A stretch of DNA of 64,000 nt, from positions 16,210-80,209 of the forward strand of contig JACKEO010000019.1 of the NCBI GenBank assembly GCA_020632955.1, read 5' to 3'. This stretch comes from Alphaproteobacteria bacterium. Its GTDB lineage: Bacteria > Myxococcota_A > UBA796 > GCA-2862545. A program made the position numbers and the translations under genes. Of the stretch, positions 28,667-37,543 are shown one piece after another; position 1 is the stretch's first letter; each line of letters opens with the position of its first letter. The notes under the pieces were generated by a model that had not been told where the DNA came from, made no database searches, and saw nothing but the letters and a program-made list of their open reading frames with translations.

Positions 28667-29844
28667 CCTTCGGGTTCCCGCGCGCCGCGACGAAGGTGGA
28701 GGTGCGCCCGCGGGCGCTCCTCGAAGCACGGAGGCGGGCTGAGGCGTTTGCCGCTTCTCGGGTCGACGCAGCGCCTGAAGGCCTCGATGCCCTCGCGCGT
28801 CGTTTGGCGACGGAGGGAACCCGACTCGACCCATCGCGGCTGGCGCGTCGCGAGGTGCGTGGCTGCGTCTACCTGATCTCCGACCGCTCCGTGGGTCCTC
28901 TCGCCTTGCGGGTGTTGATCAGCGAAGCCTCTCGACTCACCGACCGCCAGCTGGCCACCTTGGTGGCCTTCCGGCCCGACGAGTGGCGGGCGCTGGCTGC
29001 GGTTCGGGCGCGCGCGGAACGGCGTTCGCTCCGGGGGCCTCTCTGGTTCGCGTCGGCACCGCAGTCCGCGTGGCACGACGTGGTCGACCTCACGCGTACG
29101 CTCTCGATCTCGCCATCGGCTCGAGACGCCTCCCTCCCGGGGCTGTTCGATGCCCTGGAGCTCGACCCGGCCACGCCGCTCGCCGAGCGGGTGGGAGAGT
29201 CCTGGCTTTCGGTGGTGGATCGGCGCGCTCTCCGGCGCCATCTGGAGGCGCACGAGGCGTTCGTGAAGCGACCAGAGGCTCCCGCGGGACTGGTGCGGGC
29301 GCTGGCCGACGCCACGCTCGACGAGGTCGCCATGGGGGCGGCGGGGCCTGGGCAGCTGCCGCCCGCTGCGCCGGGCACCCGCATGCTGCACGCGTTGCGC
29401 GAGCGATACGACGGGTGGCCCCGCGAAGCGCTCCAGCAGCGCCGATGGCAGGCGCATGCGAGGCGGACCCTCGAGCTGGCGCGCTGGCTCTGGATCTCGG
29501 AGTCGATCGAGACGTTCTTTGGGCGGCTCCGAGGTGATCGGGACCGCCTCGTGTACTGGCGCCGATGGATCTCGCACATCACGGACACCGAGCACTTCCG
29601 CGAGGCGAACGCGTTCATGGTGCAGGTGGGGAGGCTCTGCGTGGTCGAGTTCGGGGACGTGGGGAATGCAGCGTACGCCTATGACGAGCGGGCATGGCCG
29701 CAGGTGCGGGCACGACGGCCGCGCCGGCCGGAGGAGCTGAAGCACAAGGGCCTCGCGATGTTCCGCATCATCCACAACGCGGGGTGGCAGAGGAACGCCG
29801 ACCTCCAGATCGGGCAGGTCACCGGCCTTCGAGCGCGGCCATGA
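28663..29844 (+). CDS. zorC: Zorya ZorC: EH-signature protein
   Basis: A 393-residue soluble protein. ATG at 28663 overlaps the zorB stop in ATGA. The N-terminal two thirds are Arg-rich and helical without a recognisable fold. The C-terminal region carries the pattern of the EH-signature family: YWRRWISHITD, VVEFGDVGNAAYAYD (Glu329) and FRIIHNAGWQ (His371). ZorC is the type I-specific cytoplasmic effector thought to bind DNA and work with ZorD. The assignment comes from the E/H motif combined with its position between zorB and zorD. It looks shorter than the E. coli homologue as remembered. Confidence 0.82.
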   Translation: MTFGFPRAATKVEVRPRALLEARRRAEAFAASRVDAAPEGLDALARRLATEGTRLDPSRLARREVRGCVYLISDRSVGPLALRVLISEASRLTDRQLATLVAFRPDEWRALAAVRARAERRSLRGPLWFASAPQSAWHDVVDLTRTLSISPSARDASLPGLFDALELDPATPLAERVGESWLSVVDRRALRRHLEAHEAFVKRPEAPAGLVRALADATLDEVAMGAAGPGQLPPAAPGTRMLHALRERYDGWPREALQQRRWQAHARRTLELARWLWISESIETFFGRLRGDRDRLVYWRRWISHITDTEHFREANAFMVQVGRLCVVEFGDVGNAAYAYDERAWPQVRARRPRRPEELKHKGLAMFRIIHNAGWQRNADLQIGQVTGLRARP

Positions 29845-32800
29845 CCCCGCGGGTACAGCCGACCGAGCGCGGTCTGGTGGTGGATCCGGGCGGACGGGAG
29901 GATGCGGCGCGCCTCGACGTCCAGCTGAGGCTGGCGACGGGTACGGCCGCGGGCGACCCGATTCCGTGGGACGCACTCGTCCGGTGGCTGGCCGAGGCCG
30001 AGGCCGAGGTCGAGGACGACGACCGCGACTTGCGGGCGCTGCTGGAAGCGCGTCTGGGGGTGCCCCCGACCATCAGGCCGCATGTCCGCCTGATGAACCA
30101 CGGAGGCGTCGAGGACCCCACCTTCCGCGTGACCGTGGAGGTCCGCCATCCCCGTGGCGGAGAGCTGACGCTGGCCAAGGGGCGGGGCCCATGGGTCGAG
30201 GATGCCCACGGACGACCGTACCTGCTGCACAGCGACGCGTGGACCCTGCTGACCACGGTCGACAAGCCGCTGCCCGAGGGGAGGGAGGCCCATCAGCTCT
30301 GGTGGGCTCGGACGAAGAAGCTCGCGTCGCGGGCGGGAGCGTCGCTCACGCCCTACCTCGCCGACGAGGACGCCGTGCTCGTCGAGCGGATCCGTCCGGT
30401 GTTCGTGCCTGAGGGCGACGGCATCCGCGTCGACCTGGAGGGCGATGGCGTATCGGTCGACGAGATGGACCGCCTGCTGGAGGTGGCCGGTCCCGCAGTG
30501 GGCGTTCGGCGGTCCCACACGGTTCGGCAGCCCAACGGGGGCCGCCGTCGCGTCGTCGTCACCGACGAGGCTCGCGAGGCGATGCTGCAGACCACCCGCA
30601 AGCGGCGCTACGACCGGCGGGAGGCGGCGGAGCTCTTGGAGGCGCCCGAGCGGGTGTTCCCGGAGAGCCACTTCGATCTGTCGGCCTACAGCGACCGCGT
30701 GGTCGCGATCGGTCCGCCCCGGTACCGCGCCTCGGTGAGTCTCGCGCGCGGGAGTGTCGGCGAGCGAGATTGGTTGAGCGGGGTCGACGGGCGACTGACC
30801 CTCGAGCTGCGTGACGACGCGAGGCCCGAAGCCGCCCCGGTCATCGTGGACCTGGGGGATGAAGTGACGGTGGAAGCGGCCCGCGCGTCGATGCAATCGG
30901 CGATCGAGCGAGGGGAAACCTTCGCGGAGATTGAAGGCCACCTCGTGCGCGCCGATCCCGAGGTCGCGATGGCGCTGCAGACCTGGCGGCCGGTCGAGAC
31001 GGTTCCGGACCCGCGACCGCCCGGACTCGAGGACGCGGTACTGCAGATCAAGGAGAACGTGGACGCCCTCGAACACGGCACCTCGCCCGACGGATTGCCA
31101 CTCGTGCCGGCGAAGTGGTCGGTGGCTCGCCCGACCTCGCTCGCCGCGGCCGTGCAGCTGCGGCCCCACCAGCAGGAGGGCTTCGCCAAGCTCGCCTGGT
31201 GGCGCGACGCGCGATCGGCCCCGATCTCCGGCGGGCTGGTCGCGGACGACATGGGGCTGGGCAAGACGCTCCAGGTGCTGTGCCTGATGGGGCAGCTCGC
31301 CGACGAGGGAAGGCTCCGACCGTCGCTCGTGGTCGCGCCCACTGCGCTGCTCGACAACTGGGTGCGTGAGGCCGAACGATTCGTGCCCGCCGCGATCCGC
31401 CGCGTGGCGCTGCTCCGCGACGGCCCGCGGGGGGGAGAAGCCGCGTTGGCGGAGGCCGACCTGGTGCTGACCTCCTACGAGATGCTGGCGCGCCGCGACC
31501 TCGAGCTCGGTCGAATCGCCTGGAGGCTCGTGGTCTGCGACGAGGCGCAGAAGATCAAGAACCCCAGCACCCGCATGTCCCACGCAGTCAAGGCGATGAA
31601 GGCGGAGATGAGGCTGGCGGTTACGGGAACGCCGGTCGAGAACTCGCTCGACGAGCTGTGGTCGATCACCGACTTCTTCCAGCCCGGTCTGTTGGGGTCA
31701 TTGTCGGCCTTTCGCGAGCGCTACGCGTCCAAGGCCGTGCTCGACGATGACAGCGCGCGCGAGGCGGCGGCGCAGGAGCTGATGGCGCGCATCGACCCGA
31801 TCATCCTGCGCCGCATGAAGGAGGACGTGGCGAAGGACCTGCCCGCCATTCACCGTCACGAGATCCCGGTGGAGCTGGGTGAGATGCAGCGGCTCCTGTA
31901 CCTGCGCATCCGTCAGGGGCTGGCGGCGGGCACGCGGGGCGAGGTGCTGGGCACGATCCAGCGGCTGATGCAGGTGTGCAGCCACCCATTGCTGCTCGCG
32001 CCGGGCCAGCGCGGTCGAGTGGACCCAGTGGTCGTGTGTCCCAAGCTCGCCCAGACCGTGTCGATCCTGGAGCAGGTGCGTGCGAGGGGCGAGAAGGCGA
32101 TCGTCTTCGCCCGGTGGCTGGCGCTGCAGGATCTGCTCGCCGACGTGCTGTACGACCGGTTTGGCCTACGTGTCGCCGTGCTGAACGGGTCGGTGCCCTC
32201 GGCCCAGCGGCAGGCGATCGTCGACCGCTTCTCCCGTGGCTCCGGATTCGACGTGCTCGTGCTCGCCGCGCGAGCGTGCGGAGTTGGGCTCAACATCACT
32301 GCGGCGAACCACGTCATCCACTACACGCGGGAGTGGAATCCCGCGATCGAGGCCCAGGCCACCGATCGGGCCTATCGCATCGGGCAGACGCGGGACGTCC
32401 ACGTGTACCTGCCGATCGTGCACGACGAGGCGTTCACGACGGTGGAGCAGACGCTGGCGCAGCTGCTGGCGAGCAAGGAGACGCTGCGACACGACTTCGT
32501 GCGACCGTCGGCGAACCTCGAGATCGGGATCGAGGACTTCACACGCGATCTCGAGGAGGCGCCGGTGGAGATCGGCGGGGTCGACGCTGTGCTCCGTCTG
32601 GTGGAGCTGGGGCGGGTGGCGGAGGCGTACGCGAAGTCCACGGGACTCACGGTGCTGGAGGTCCGGCGTGACGGCGAGGCGGTAGTGGTCGAGTGCGCGG
32701 ACGACCGGTGGATCGTGATGGGGCCTGACGAGGACGCCGTGGGCGACCTCGCCGAGGCGCTCCCGGAGCGCCGGACCGTGGTGGCGGTCCTCTCGGAGCC

Positions 32801-32903
32801 CAAGGGTCTGCTCGGGCGGTGGGTCGGCGGGCGGAAGGGGATCGTGAGGCGGCATGAGGTGGTGCAGGCGCTGGAGAGGAGTGGGGTGGATCTGTTGGGC
32901 TGA
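29841..32903 (+). CDS. zorD: Zorya ZorD: SNF2-family helicase effector
   Basis: A 1,020-residue protein; ATG at 29841 overlaps the zorC stop (ATGA). An N-terminal domain of about 440 residues precedes a full SNF2/RapA-type core: DDMGLGKT (Walker A Lys475), DEAQ (567-570), AVTGTPVEN, then the helicase C-lobe with FARW, ARACGVGLN and QATDRAYRIGQ (839-849). A C-terminal part of about 150 residues follows. Type I Zorya ZorD is a helicase/nuclease degrading invading DNA. In the tail here I do not see a clear Mrr-type (E/Q)xK nuclease motif. An upstream in-frame start within zorC is rejected because the ATGA overlap matches the zorB-zorC joint. Confidence 0.88.
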   Translation: MTPRVQPTERGLVVDPGGREDAARLDVQLRLATGTAAGDPIPWDALVRWLAEAEAEVEDDDRDLRALLEARLGVPPTIRPHVRLMNHGGVEDPTFRVTVEVRHPRGGELTLAKGRGPWVEDAHGRPYLLHSDAWTLLTTVDKPLPEGREAHQLWWARTKKLASRAGASLTPYLADEDAVLVERIRPVFVPEGDGIRVDLEGDGVSVDEMDRLLEVAGPAVGVRRSHTVRQPNGGRRRVVVTDEAREAMLQTTRKRRYDRREAAELLEAPERVFPESHFDLSAYSDRVVAIGPPRYRASVSLARGSVGERDWLSGVDGRLTLELRDDARPEAAPVIVDLGDEVTVEAARASMQSAIERGETFAEIEGHLVRADPEVAMALQTWRPVETVPDPRPPGLEDAVLQIKENVDALEHGTSPDGLPLVPAKWSVARPTSLAAAVQLRPHQQEGFAKLAWWRDARSAPISGGLVADDMGLGKTLQVLCLMGQLADEGRLRPSLVVAPTALLDNWVREAERFVPAAIRRVALLRDGPRGGEAALAEADLVLTSYEMLARRDLELGRIAWRLVVCDEAQKIKNPSTRMSHAVKAMKAEMRLAVTGTPVENSLDELWSITDFFQPGLLGSLSAFRERYASKAVLDDDSAREAAAQELMARIDPIILRRMKEDVAKDLPAIHRHEIPVELGEMQRLLYLRIRQGLAAGTRGEVLGTIQRLMQVCSHPLLLAPGQRGRVDPVVVCPKLAQTVSILEQVRARGEKAIVFARWLALQDLLADVLYDRFGLRVAVLNGSVPSAQRQAIVDRFSRGSGFDVLVLAARACGVGLNITAANHVIHYTREWNPAIEAQATDRAYRIGQTRDVHVYLPIVHDEAFTTVEQTLAQLLASKETLRHDFVRPSANLEIGIEDFTRDLEEAPVEIGGVDAVLRLVELGRVAEAYAKSTGLTVLEVRRDGEAVVVECADDRWIVMGPDEDAVGDLAEALPERRTVVAVLSEPKGLLGRWVGGRKGIVRRHEVVQALERSGVDLLG

Positions 32904-33291
32904 TCGGGCCCCTGGACCCGACCGGCCGGGGCGGGGACGTCCTTCCCTCGGCCTCCTCTGGGCCATCTTCGATCAGCCCTTGGCCGCCGGTGGTCAGATG
33001 CGCGCCCGGGGCGTGGTCCAGCGACAGGGCAAGGCCGGCGCCTAGGCCCTGCTGGTGATCGTCGTCCTCGGCATCGCCGTGCGCGGAACGACGGCGACAC
33101 CCACGACTTCACCAACCTGCCCGCGCTGGTGGTGGGGGGACCCACCGTGGGGGATCGGCACGTCCACGTGGGGGATCGACCGCTGATGGACCTGCGCCTG
33201 GAGCTGCTGCAGACGGCCGGCGTGCCGGTGGCGTCGCTGCCGCTGTCCACGGGTCCGATGGGAATCCTGGGCGGGTGAGGGGTGGAGGGTC
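32904..33291. other. Gap between zorD and the convergent VWA gene
   Basis: Apart from the DUF1501/DUF1552-like fragment at 33087-33278, no gene is recognised. Nothing resembling a strong terminator with a T tract follows zorD. Confidence 0.4.
33087..33278 (+). pseudogene. C-terminal fragment resembling DUF1501/DUF1552 proteins
   Basis: The frame ending at TGA 33276-33278 reads NDGDTHDFTNLPALVVGG, then DRHVHVGDRPLMDLRLELLQTAGV, and finally LPLSTGPMGILGG. This matches the shape of the C-terminus of DUF1501/DUF1552 proteins (H.H..LP.LL.GG....GRH......L..L.L.LL...GV.....F..STGPL.GL). No start codon or upstream portion of that gene is found; the frame breaks in front of it. It is therefore a gene end left 180 bp downstream of zorD. 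The identification is by remembered pattern, so moderate confidence only. Confidence 0.5.
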
Positions 33292-34308
33292 CTACCCCCC
33301 CGCGATCGCCGCCCCGATCTCCGCCAGCGCCGTCCCGACATCAGCGTCCTCGCACCCGGGTTCCCCGGCGAACAGGTCATGCCAGGTGCCTCCCGACGCC
33401 GTGACCATGGCCTGCAGGCGCTGCACGCCCCAGTCGGCGGCGATCGGCGCGCACGCCGCGGGCGTGGGGCCGAGGAGGTGCCACACCACGTCGACGCCGA
33501 GGTCGTCGAACAGGGCGGCGTAGGGCGCGACGTCGGGCTGCCGGGAGGCCAGGCGCCGGGACTGGTCGCCCTCGTCGGTCACCACCACCACGTGCACGCG
33601 GGTGGCGGTGCCGAGCCAGTCGGCGGCCGTGCCGGTGTCGCTGCCCACGAGGCCGGCCGAGATGCCGCTGCCGGGATCGCTCGACACCCAGCGGCCCGAG
33701 CCCTGGTCGAGCCAGAAGCGGTCGAAGCAGGCGGCCGGGGGGCGGTCGACCGCGCGGCAGAGGGTGAGGAAGACCGCTTCGAGGGGCTCCTCTGCGGCGC
33801 TGGTGAGCGCGTCCGCGCACTGGTCCGCGCTCGGCACCCCGCCACCGGCGCAGGGGCGGGTGTCGTTCACCGCGCAGGCCGCGTCGCAGCGGATGCGTGC
33901 GTCGAGTGCGCTGGCGGCGCCCGCCCCGGGAGCCACGGCCGATCCGCCGGCGAGGGCGCCCGCGTCGCGGGCGATGTCGAGCGTGGTCACGCCCACCCTG
34001 GCGATGGCCGGGCCGGCGGCGCTCATCAGCTGCCCCACGCCGGCGGCCACAAGGGTGGAGGCGTCGGCCATCGAGGCGGAGTTGTCGATCACGATCAGCA
34101 CGGGCGCGGGCGGCGGGGGCACCGGATCGGTGTCGACCACGTCGGTGTCGGGCGGGTCGGTGTCGTCGCCGGTGTCGTCCGGGCCGTCGCGCTGCGCGGT
34201 GTCGGTGTCGCGGAGCACCAGCGTGGCGTCCTTGTCGCCGCCGGGACTGCACGCGGCGAGGCAGCACGGCAGCAGCGCGGTGCGCACGCGGGGCGGCAGG
34301 TCGATCAT
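33292..34308 (-). CDS. VWA-like lipoprotein
   Basis: A 338-residue protein with lipobox LAAC (Cys20), an Asp/Thr/Pro-rich linker (about 25-68), and a von Willebrand A-type beginning VLIVIDNSASM in which Asp75, Ser77 and Ser79 form the MIDAS DxSxS motif. Six or more Cys later in the chain suggest disulfides. The VVVTDEGDQS segment is also typical of the VWA fold. It is probably surface exposed and metal dependent in ligand binding. It lies 30 bp after the short-chain dehydrogenase gene in the same direction, but the two have no obvious functional link. Confidence 0.8.
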   Translation of the reverse strand: MIDLPPRVRTALLPCCLAACSPGGDKDATLVLRDTDTAQRDGPDDTGDDTDPPDTDVVDTDPVPPPPAPVLIVIDNSASMADASTLVAAGVGQLMSAAGPAIARVGVTTLDIARDAGALAGGSAVAPGAGAASALDARIRCDAACAVNDTRPCAGGGVPSADQCADALTSAAEEPLEAVFLTLCRAVDRPPAACFDRFWLDQGSGRWVSSDPGSGISAGLVGSDTGTAADWLGTATRVHVVVVTDEGDQSRRLASRQPDVAPYAALFDDLGVDVVWHLLGPTPAACAPIAADWGVQRLQAMVTASGGTWHDLFAGEPGCEDADVGTALAEIGAAIAGG

Positions 34309-34338
34309 CGGTGCTCCACGGTGGGGGAGTCCTGGGAC

Positions 34339-35151
34339 CTAGCCCTTCAGCAGCCCCTGCATCTGCTTCCAGATCATCCGCGCCGCCCGCTCGGGCGCGA
34401 TCCGTACCAGCGCGTCCATGAGGCGCGCGTCCTTGCCCACGAGCACGTGGTAGCGGTCGCGCTCCATGCCGCGGAGGATCTGCCGCGCGGCCTCGGCCGG
34501 CGTGAGCATCGGGAAGTTCGAGCCCGCCGAGGCCTTCTCCATGTCGGCGGCGCTCATCGCCTTCGAGTTCACCGCGATGTCGGTGCCCACCGCGCCGGGG
34601 AAGACGATGCTCACGCGCACCGGCGTGTCGGTGAGCTCGGAGTGCAGGCCCTCGAAGAGCAGCTTGAGCGCGGCCTTGGAGGCGCCGTAGGCCGTCTGGC
34701 CGGGCACGGGCACGAAGCCGCCCATGCTGGAGATCGCCACCAGGTGGGCCTCGGGGCGCTGCAGCAGGTGGGGGAGCAGCACCTTGGTGAGGTGCAGGGG
34801 TCCGTGGAAGTTCACCGCCATCACCCTGTCGATGGCGGCCTCGTCGAGGTCGGCGATGGGCACGAAGGGCTGGATGATGCCCGCCACGAGCAGGCAGCCG
34901 TCGAGGGCGCCGTGGGCGGCGATCACCGCGGCCGGCAGGGCGTCCACCGCGGCCCGGTCGGTGACGTCCACCACGTGGGAGGACAGGCGCTCCCCGACGT
35001 CGCCGGCGAGCTTCGCGGTGGCCTCGAGGCCTGCCGCGCTGAGGTCGACGGCCGCCACCCGCGCACCCTGGGCGAGCAGCGCGAGCACCACCTCGCGTCC
35101 GATGCCGTTGCCGCCGCCCGTGACGAGGAAGACCTTCCCGGGGATGCGCAT
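34339..35151 (-). CDS. Short-chain dehydrogenase/reductase
   Basis: A 270-residue classical SDR: NAD(P)-binding TGGGNGIG (11-18), a Ser in the catalytic position (ISS, about 140-142) and the YxxxK pair Tyr155/Lys159 within YGASK. The start at 35151 is set by an excellent GGAGGAGGT Shine-Dalgarno 5 nt upstream; an in-frame start further upstream would add 21 Arg/Pro-rich residues of no family match. The C-terminal part (PAEAARQILRGM..) resembles SDRs of lipid metabolism. It lies between the fatty-acid hydroxylase-like gene (75 bp upstream) and the VWA lipoprotein gene, so a lipid oxidation-reduction role is plausible but not shown. Confidence 0.9.
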   Translation of the reverse strand: MRIPGKVFLVTGGGNGIGREVVLALLAQGARVAAVDLSAAGLEATAKLAGDVGERLSSHVVDVTDRAAVDALPAAVIAAHGALDGCLLVAGIIQPFVPIADLDEAAIDRVMAVNFHGPLHLTKVLLPHLLQRPEAHLVAISSMGGFVPVPGQTAYGASKAALKLLFEGLHSELTDTPVRVSIVFPGAVGTDIAVNSKAMSAADMEKASAGSNFPMLTPAEAARQILRGMERDRYHVLVGKDARLMDALVRIAPERAARMIWKQMQGLLKG

Positions 35152-35226
35152 GACCGACCTCCTCCCGCGTCGGGGAGCCTGTGGGGTGGGACGGGCGTGC
35201 AAGGAGCCTGCCACACGGGACCGGGG

Positions 35227-36003
35227 TCAGCCCGCGCGGAAGGGGAAGCGGAGCTGCGCCAGGATCCCGTCGGGCACCTCGAGGTCGTCCAGCCCGCTGC
35301 GGAGCGCGTCCTCCTCCGGGAGGTGGAAGGTGCCGCCGAGCAGATCCCACACCGGCAGCAGGCCCGCGAGGTTGCGCAGGCCGGGCTCGGGAGCGTGGTG
35401 CCAGCGGTGGAAGGCGGGGGACGCGAGCACGTGGCGCAGCGGGCCGAGGCGCCAGCGCACGTCGGCGTGCAGGGCGATCGCCCACACCCCCAGGAGCGGC
35501 ACCACCACCGCCACCGAGGTGGGGTCGAAGCCCAGCAGCACCAGCGGCACGGCCTGGAGCGGCCGGGTGAGCAGCGCGTTCAGCGGGTGGGCACGCGCCG
35601 CCGCCAGCCAGTCGAGGTGGGTGGAGGCGTGGTGCACGGCGTGGATGCGCCACAGCCACGGCACGGTGTGGAAGGCGCGGTGCAGCAGGTAGCCGAGGCC
35701 GTCCGACAGCACGAGGATCTCCACGGCCTGCACGGCGCGGGGCTGCGATCCCAGCGGGCCGAAGCCGCGGAAGGAGGCCTCCGTCAGCTCCCAGCCGAGC
35801 AGCAGGGCCACGGCGAGGAGCAGCAGCACGGTCAGGCCGCGCGCGAGGCCGCGCACGCCGGCGTCGAGCAGGAACCAGGCCGCGTCGCGGCGCGCCTCCC
35901 ACCAGGTGCGGCGCCGGCCGAGCACCGGCGCCACGCGCTCCACGCCCGCGAACAGCACCGCGAGGAGCAGCAGGGCCAGGAGGGGGCGGAGGAGCACCGA
36001 CAT
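35227..36003 (-). CDS. Fatty acid hydroxylase / sterol desaturase family membrane enzyme
   Basis: A 258-residue integral membrane protein with hydrophobic segments near 3-22, 50-70 and 92-110 and a central pair around 148-180. The di-iron histidine boxes of the family are present: HRAFH (108-112), HAVHH (121-125), a single His at 179 and HRWHH (199-203). These enzymes use O2 and electrons to hydroxylate or desaturate sterols, carotenoids or fatty acids at the membrane. The start codon at 36003 lies 67 bp from the divergent truncated haemoglobin gene. It forms a likely operon with the SDR. Confidence 0.88.
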   Translation of the reverse strand: MSVLLRPLLALLLLAVLFAGVERVAPVLGRRRTWWEARRDAAWFLLDAGVRGLARGLTVLLLLAVALLLGWELTEASFRGFGPLGSQPRAVQAVEILVLSDGLGYLLHRAFHTVPWLWRIHAVHHASTHLDWLAAARAHPLNALLTRPLQAVPLVLLGFDPTSVAVVVPLLGVWAIALHADVRWRLGPLRHVLASPAFHRWHHAPEPGLRNLAGLLPVWDLLGGTFHLPEEDALRSGLDDLEVPDGILAQLRFPFRAG

Positions 36004-36070
36004 GCGCAGAGCATGCCAGGGATCGACGCAGGGTGCGCGTCGCGGAGCGTCCCGTGGTTAGGCCGGGCCC

Positions 36071-36472
36071 ATGTCCGACGACACCACCTTCTACGACCTC
36101 GTGGGCGGCCACCCGGCGGTGGTGCGGCTCGTGGACCGCTTCTACACCCACATGGACACGCTGCCCGAGGCCGCCGGCATCCGGGCCCTGCACGACGACG
36201 ACCTCACCGGCGACCGCCACAAGCTCGCCGCCTTCCTGTCGGGCTGGCTGGGCGGCCCGCCGCTCTACTGGCAGGAGTACGGCCACCCGCGCCTGCGCCA
36301 GCGCCACATGCACCTGCCCATCGACCGCGCCGCGGCCCGCGCGTGGCTGCTGTGCATGGGGCGCGCGCTGGACGAGGTGGTGGAGGACCCGCGCCTCGCG
36401 CGCCACCTGCTGGAGCGCTTCGCCACGGTGGCCGACCACCTGCGCAACGTCGAGGAGCCACCGGAGGGATGA
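36071..36472 (+). CDS. Group II truncated haemoglobin (GlbO-like)
   Basis: A 133-residue single-domain globin of the typical truncated length. It shows the group II signature FLSGWLGGPPLYWQEYGHP followed by RQRH, where His79 is the likely proximal haem ligand, and a Trp around residue 92 (position G8). Such proteins bind O2 or NO. It is the first gene of a plus-strand set (desaturase, RsmI-like, RluD-like), and its neighbours on both sides are O2-dependent di-iron lipid enzymes, so oxygen supply or NO protection for these is a reasonable guess. Confidence 0.9.
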   Translation: MSDDTTFYDLVGGHPAVVRLVDRFYTHMDTLPEAAGIRALHDDDLTGDRHKLAAFLSGWLGGPPLYWQEYGHPRLRQRHMHLPIDRAAARAWLLCMGRALDEVVEDPRLARHLLERFATVADHLRNVEEPPEG

Positions 36473-36528
36473 GCCGGCCCCCGCGGGGGGTGGTGGGCGT
36501 GCCCTCCCCGAGCCGTTAGCCGCCGCCG

Positions 36529-37458
36529 ATGTCCACCCCCTGCCTGGACCTGCCGCTCGCCCGCGAGCGGACGGCGGCGCCTCGGCCGCGGGACTTCGTG
36601 GTGCGGAGCGATCTGCGCGGCGCGCTGGCGGTGGCGCGGGACTGGGCGCTCGTGCTGGGGTTCGCCGCGGCCGCGGAGGCCGTGGGCGCGTGGTGGGCCA
36701 CGGCGCTGGCGGTGCTCGCCATCGGCCGCGTGCAGTTCGCGATCGGCGAGAGCCTGCTGCACGAGGCCTCCCACCACAACCTCTTCCGCACCCGCGCGTG
36801 GAACGACCGCCTGCAGGGCTTCTACGCCCTGCCCTTCTTCGTGACGCTGGAGGCCTGGCGACGGGAGCACCTGGCCCACCACCGCACCCTGGGCGCGCCT
36901 GACGACCACGTGGTGCAGACCTACCGGGAGGCCGGGCTGCTGGCGCCGCGTCCGCGGGTGGTGTGGGCCTGGTTCGGGCGTCCGCTCACGGGCGCCGTCG
37001 CCCTGTCGTACCTGCGCTGGGTCGTCGGCATCACGCGAGGACGGGACCGCGCGGTGGTGGCGGGCACCTGGGCCTGCGTGCTCGTGGCCTTCGCGCTCGC
37101 CGGCCACCCGCTGTGGCCGCTGGTCTACTGGGTGCTCCCCCAGCTGCTCGTCTTCGCGCCGCTGCTCTACTGGTCGGAGATCGCCGACCACTACCGCACC
37201 CGCAGCGGCAACCGCACGCGCACCGGCTGGCTGTCGAACTGGCTCGACCACCACAACGGCTTCCACGAGGCCCACCACCGCTGGGCCTCGATCCCCTTCC
37301 ACCAGCTGCCCGCCGCGCACGCCGCCCTGCTGGGGCGCAGCGAGGACGAGGCCACGGGCTGGTGGGGCGTGTGGCGCCAGATCTCCCGGCCCCCTGAGCC
37401 TGCGCCCGCGGCCTGGCGCGGCTTCTGGCCCGATCCCGAGGACCCCTCCGCGGGGTGA
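36529..37458 (+). CDS. Membrane fatty acid desaturase
   Basis: A 309-residue membrane protein with the three histidine boxes of FA_desaturase enzymes: HEASHH (78-83), HLAHH (114-118) and HNGFHEAHH (about 241-250). Hydrophobic segments lie near 35-65, 95-108, 160-180 and 185-200. It would introduce a double bond or hydroxyl into acyl lipids using O2. It starts 56 bp after the truncated haemoglobin gene. There is no cytochrome b5 or ferredoxin domain, so a separate electron donor is needed. The substrate position cannot be read from the sequence. Confidence 0.88.
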   Translation: MSTPCLDLPLARERTAAPRPRDFVVRSDLRGALAVARDWALVLGFAAAAEAVGAWWATALAVLAIGRVQFAIGESLLHEASHHNLFRTRAWNDRLQGFYALPFFVTLEAWRREHLAHHRTLGAPDDHVVQTYREAGLLAPRPRVVWAWFGRPLTGAVALSYLRWVVGITRGRDRAVVAGTWACVLVAFALAGHPLWPLVYWVLPQLLVFAPLLYWSEIADHYRTRSGNRTRTGWLSNWLDHHNGFHEAHHRWASIPFHQLPAAHAALLGRSEDEATGWWGVWRQISRPPEPAPAAWRGFWPDPEDPSAG

Positions 37459-37543
37459 CAGGGTCGCCGCCGGAGCGTACAGGTCACCGCGTGGCGCGAC
37501 GGCTCCTCCGCAGCCGCCCGGCGGCGCCTCGCCGAGGCCTGCG

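Larger units (their letters stand above)
26099..32903 (+). other. Type I Zorya anti-phage defence operon (zorABCD)
   Basis: Four genes run in the same direction, joined by a 6-nt gap and two 4-nt overlaps, in the canonical order motor (zorA), stator (zorB), EH-signature (zorC) and SNF2 helicase (zorD). This is the gene content that defines type I; no ZorE-like HNH nuclease is present. Flanks carry unrecognised DNA (25494-26098) and a truncated gene end (33087-33278), consistent with island insertion. Confidence 0.85.

Noticed and set aside
32854..33045. Short plus-strand frame after zorD.
   Set aside because: It overlaps the end of zorD, has no ribosome-binding site and resembles no known protein.
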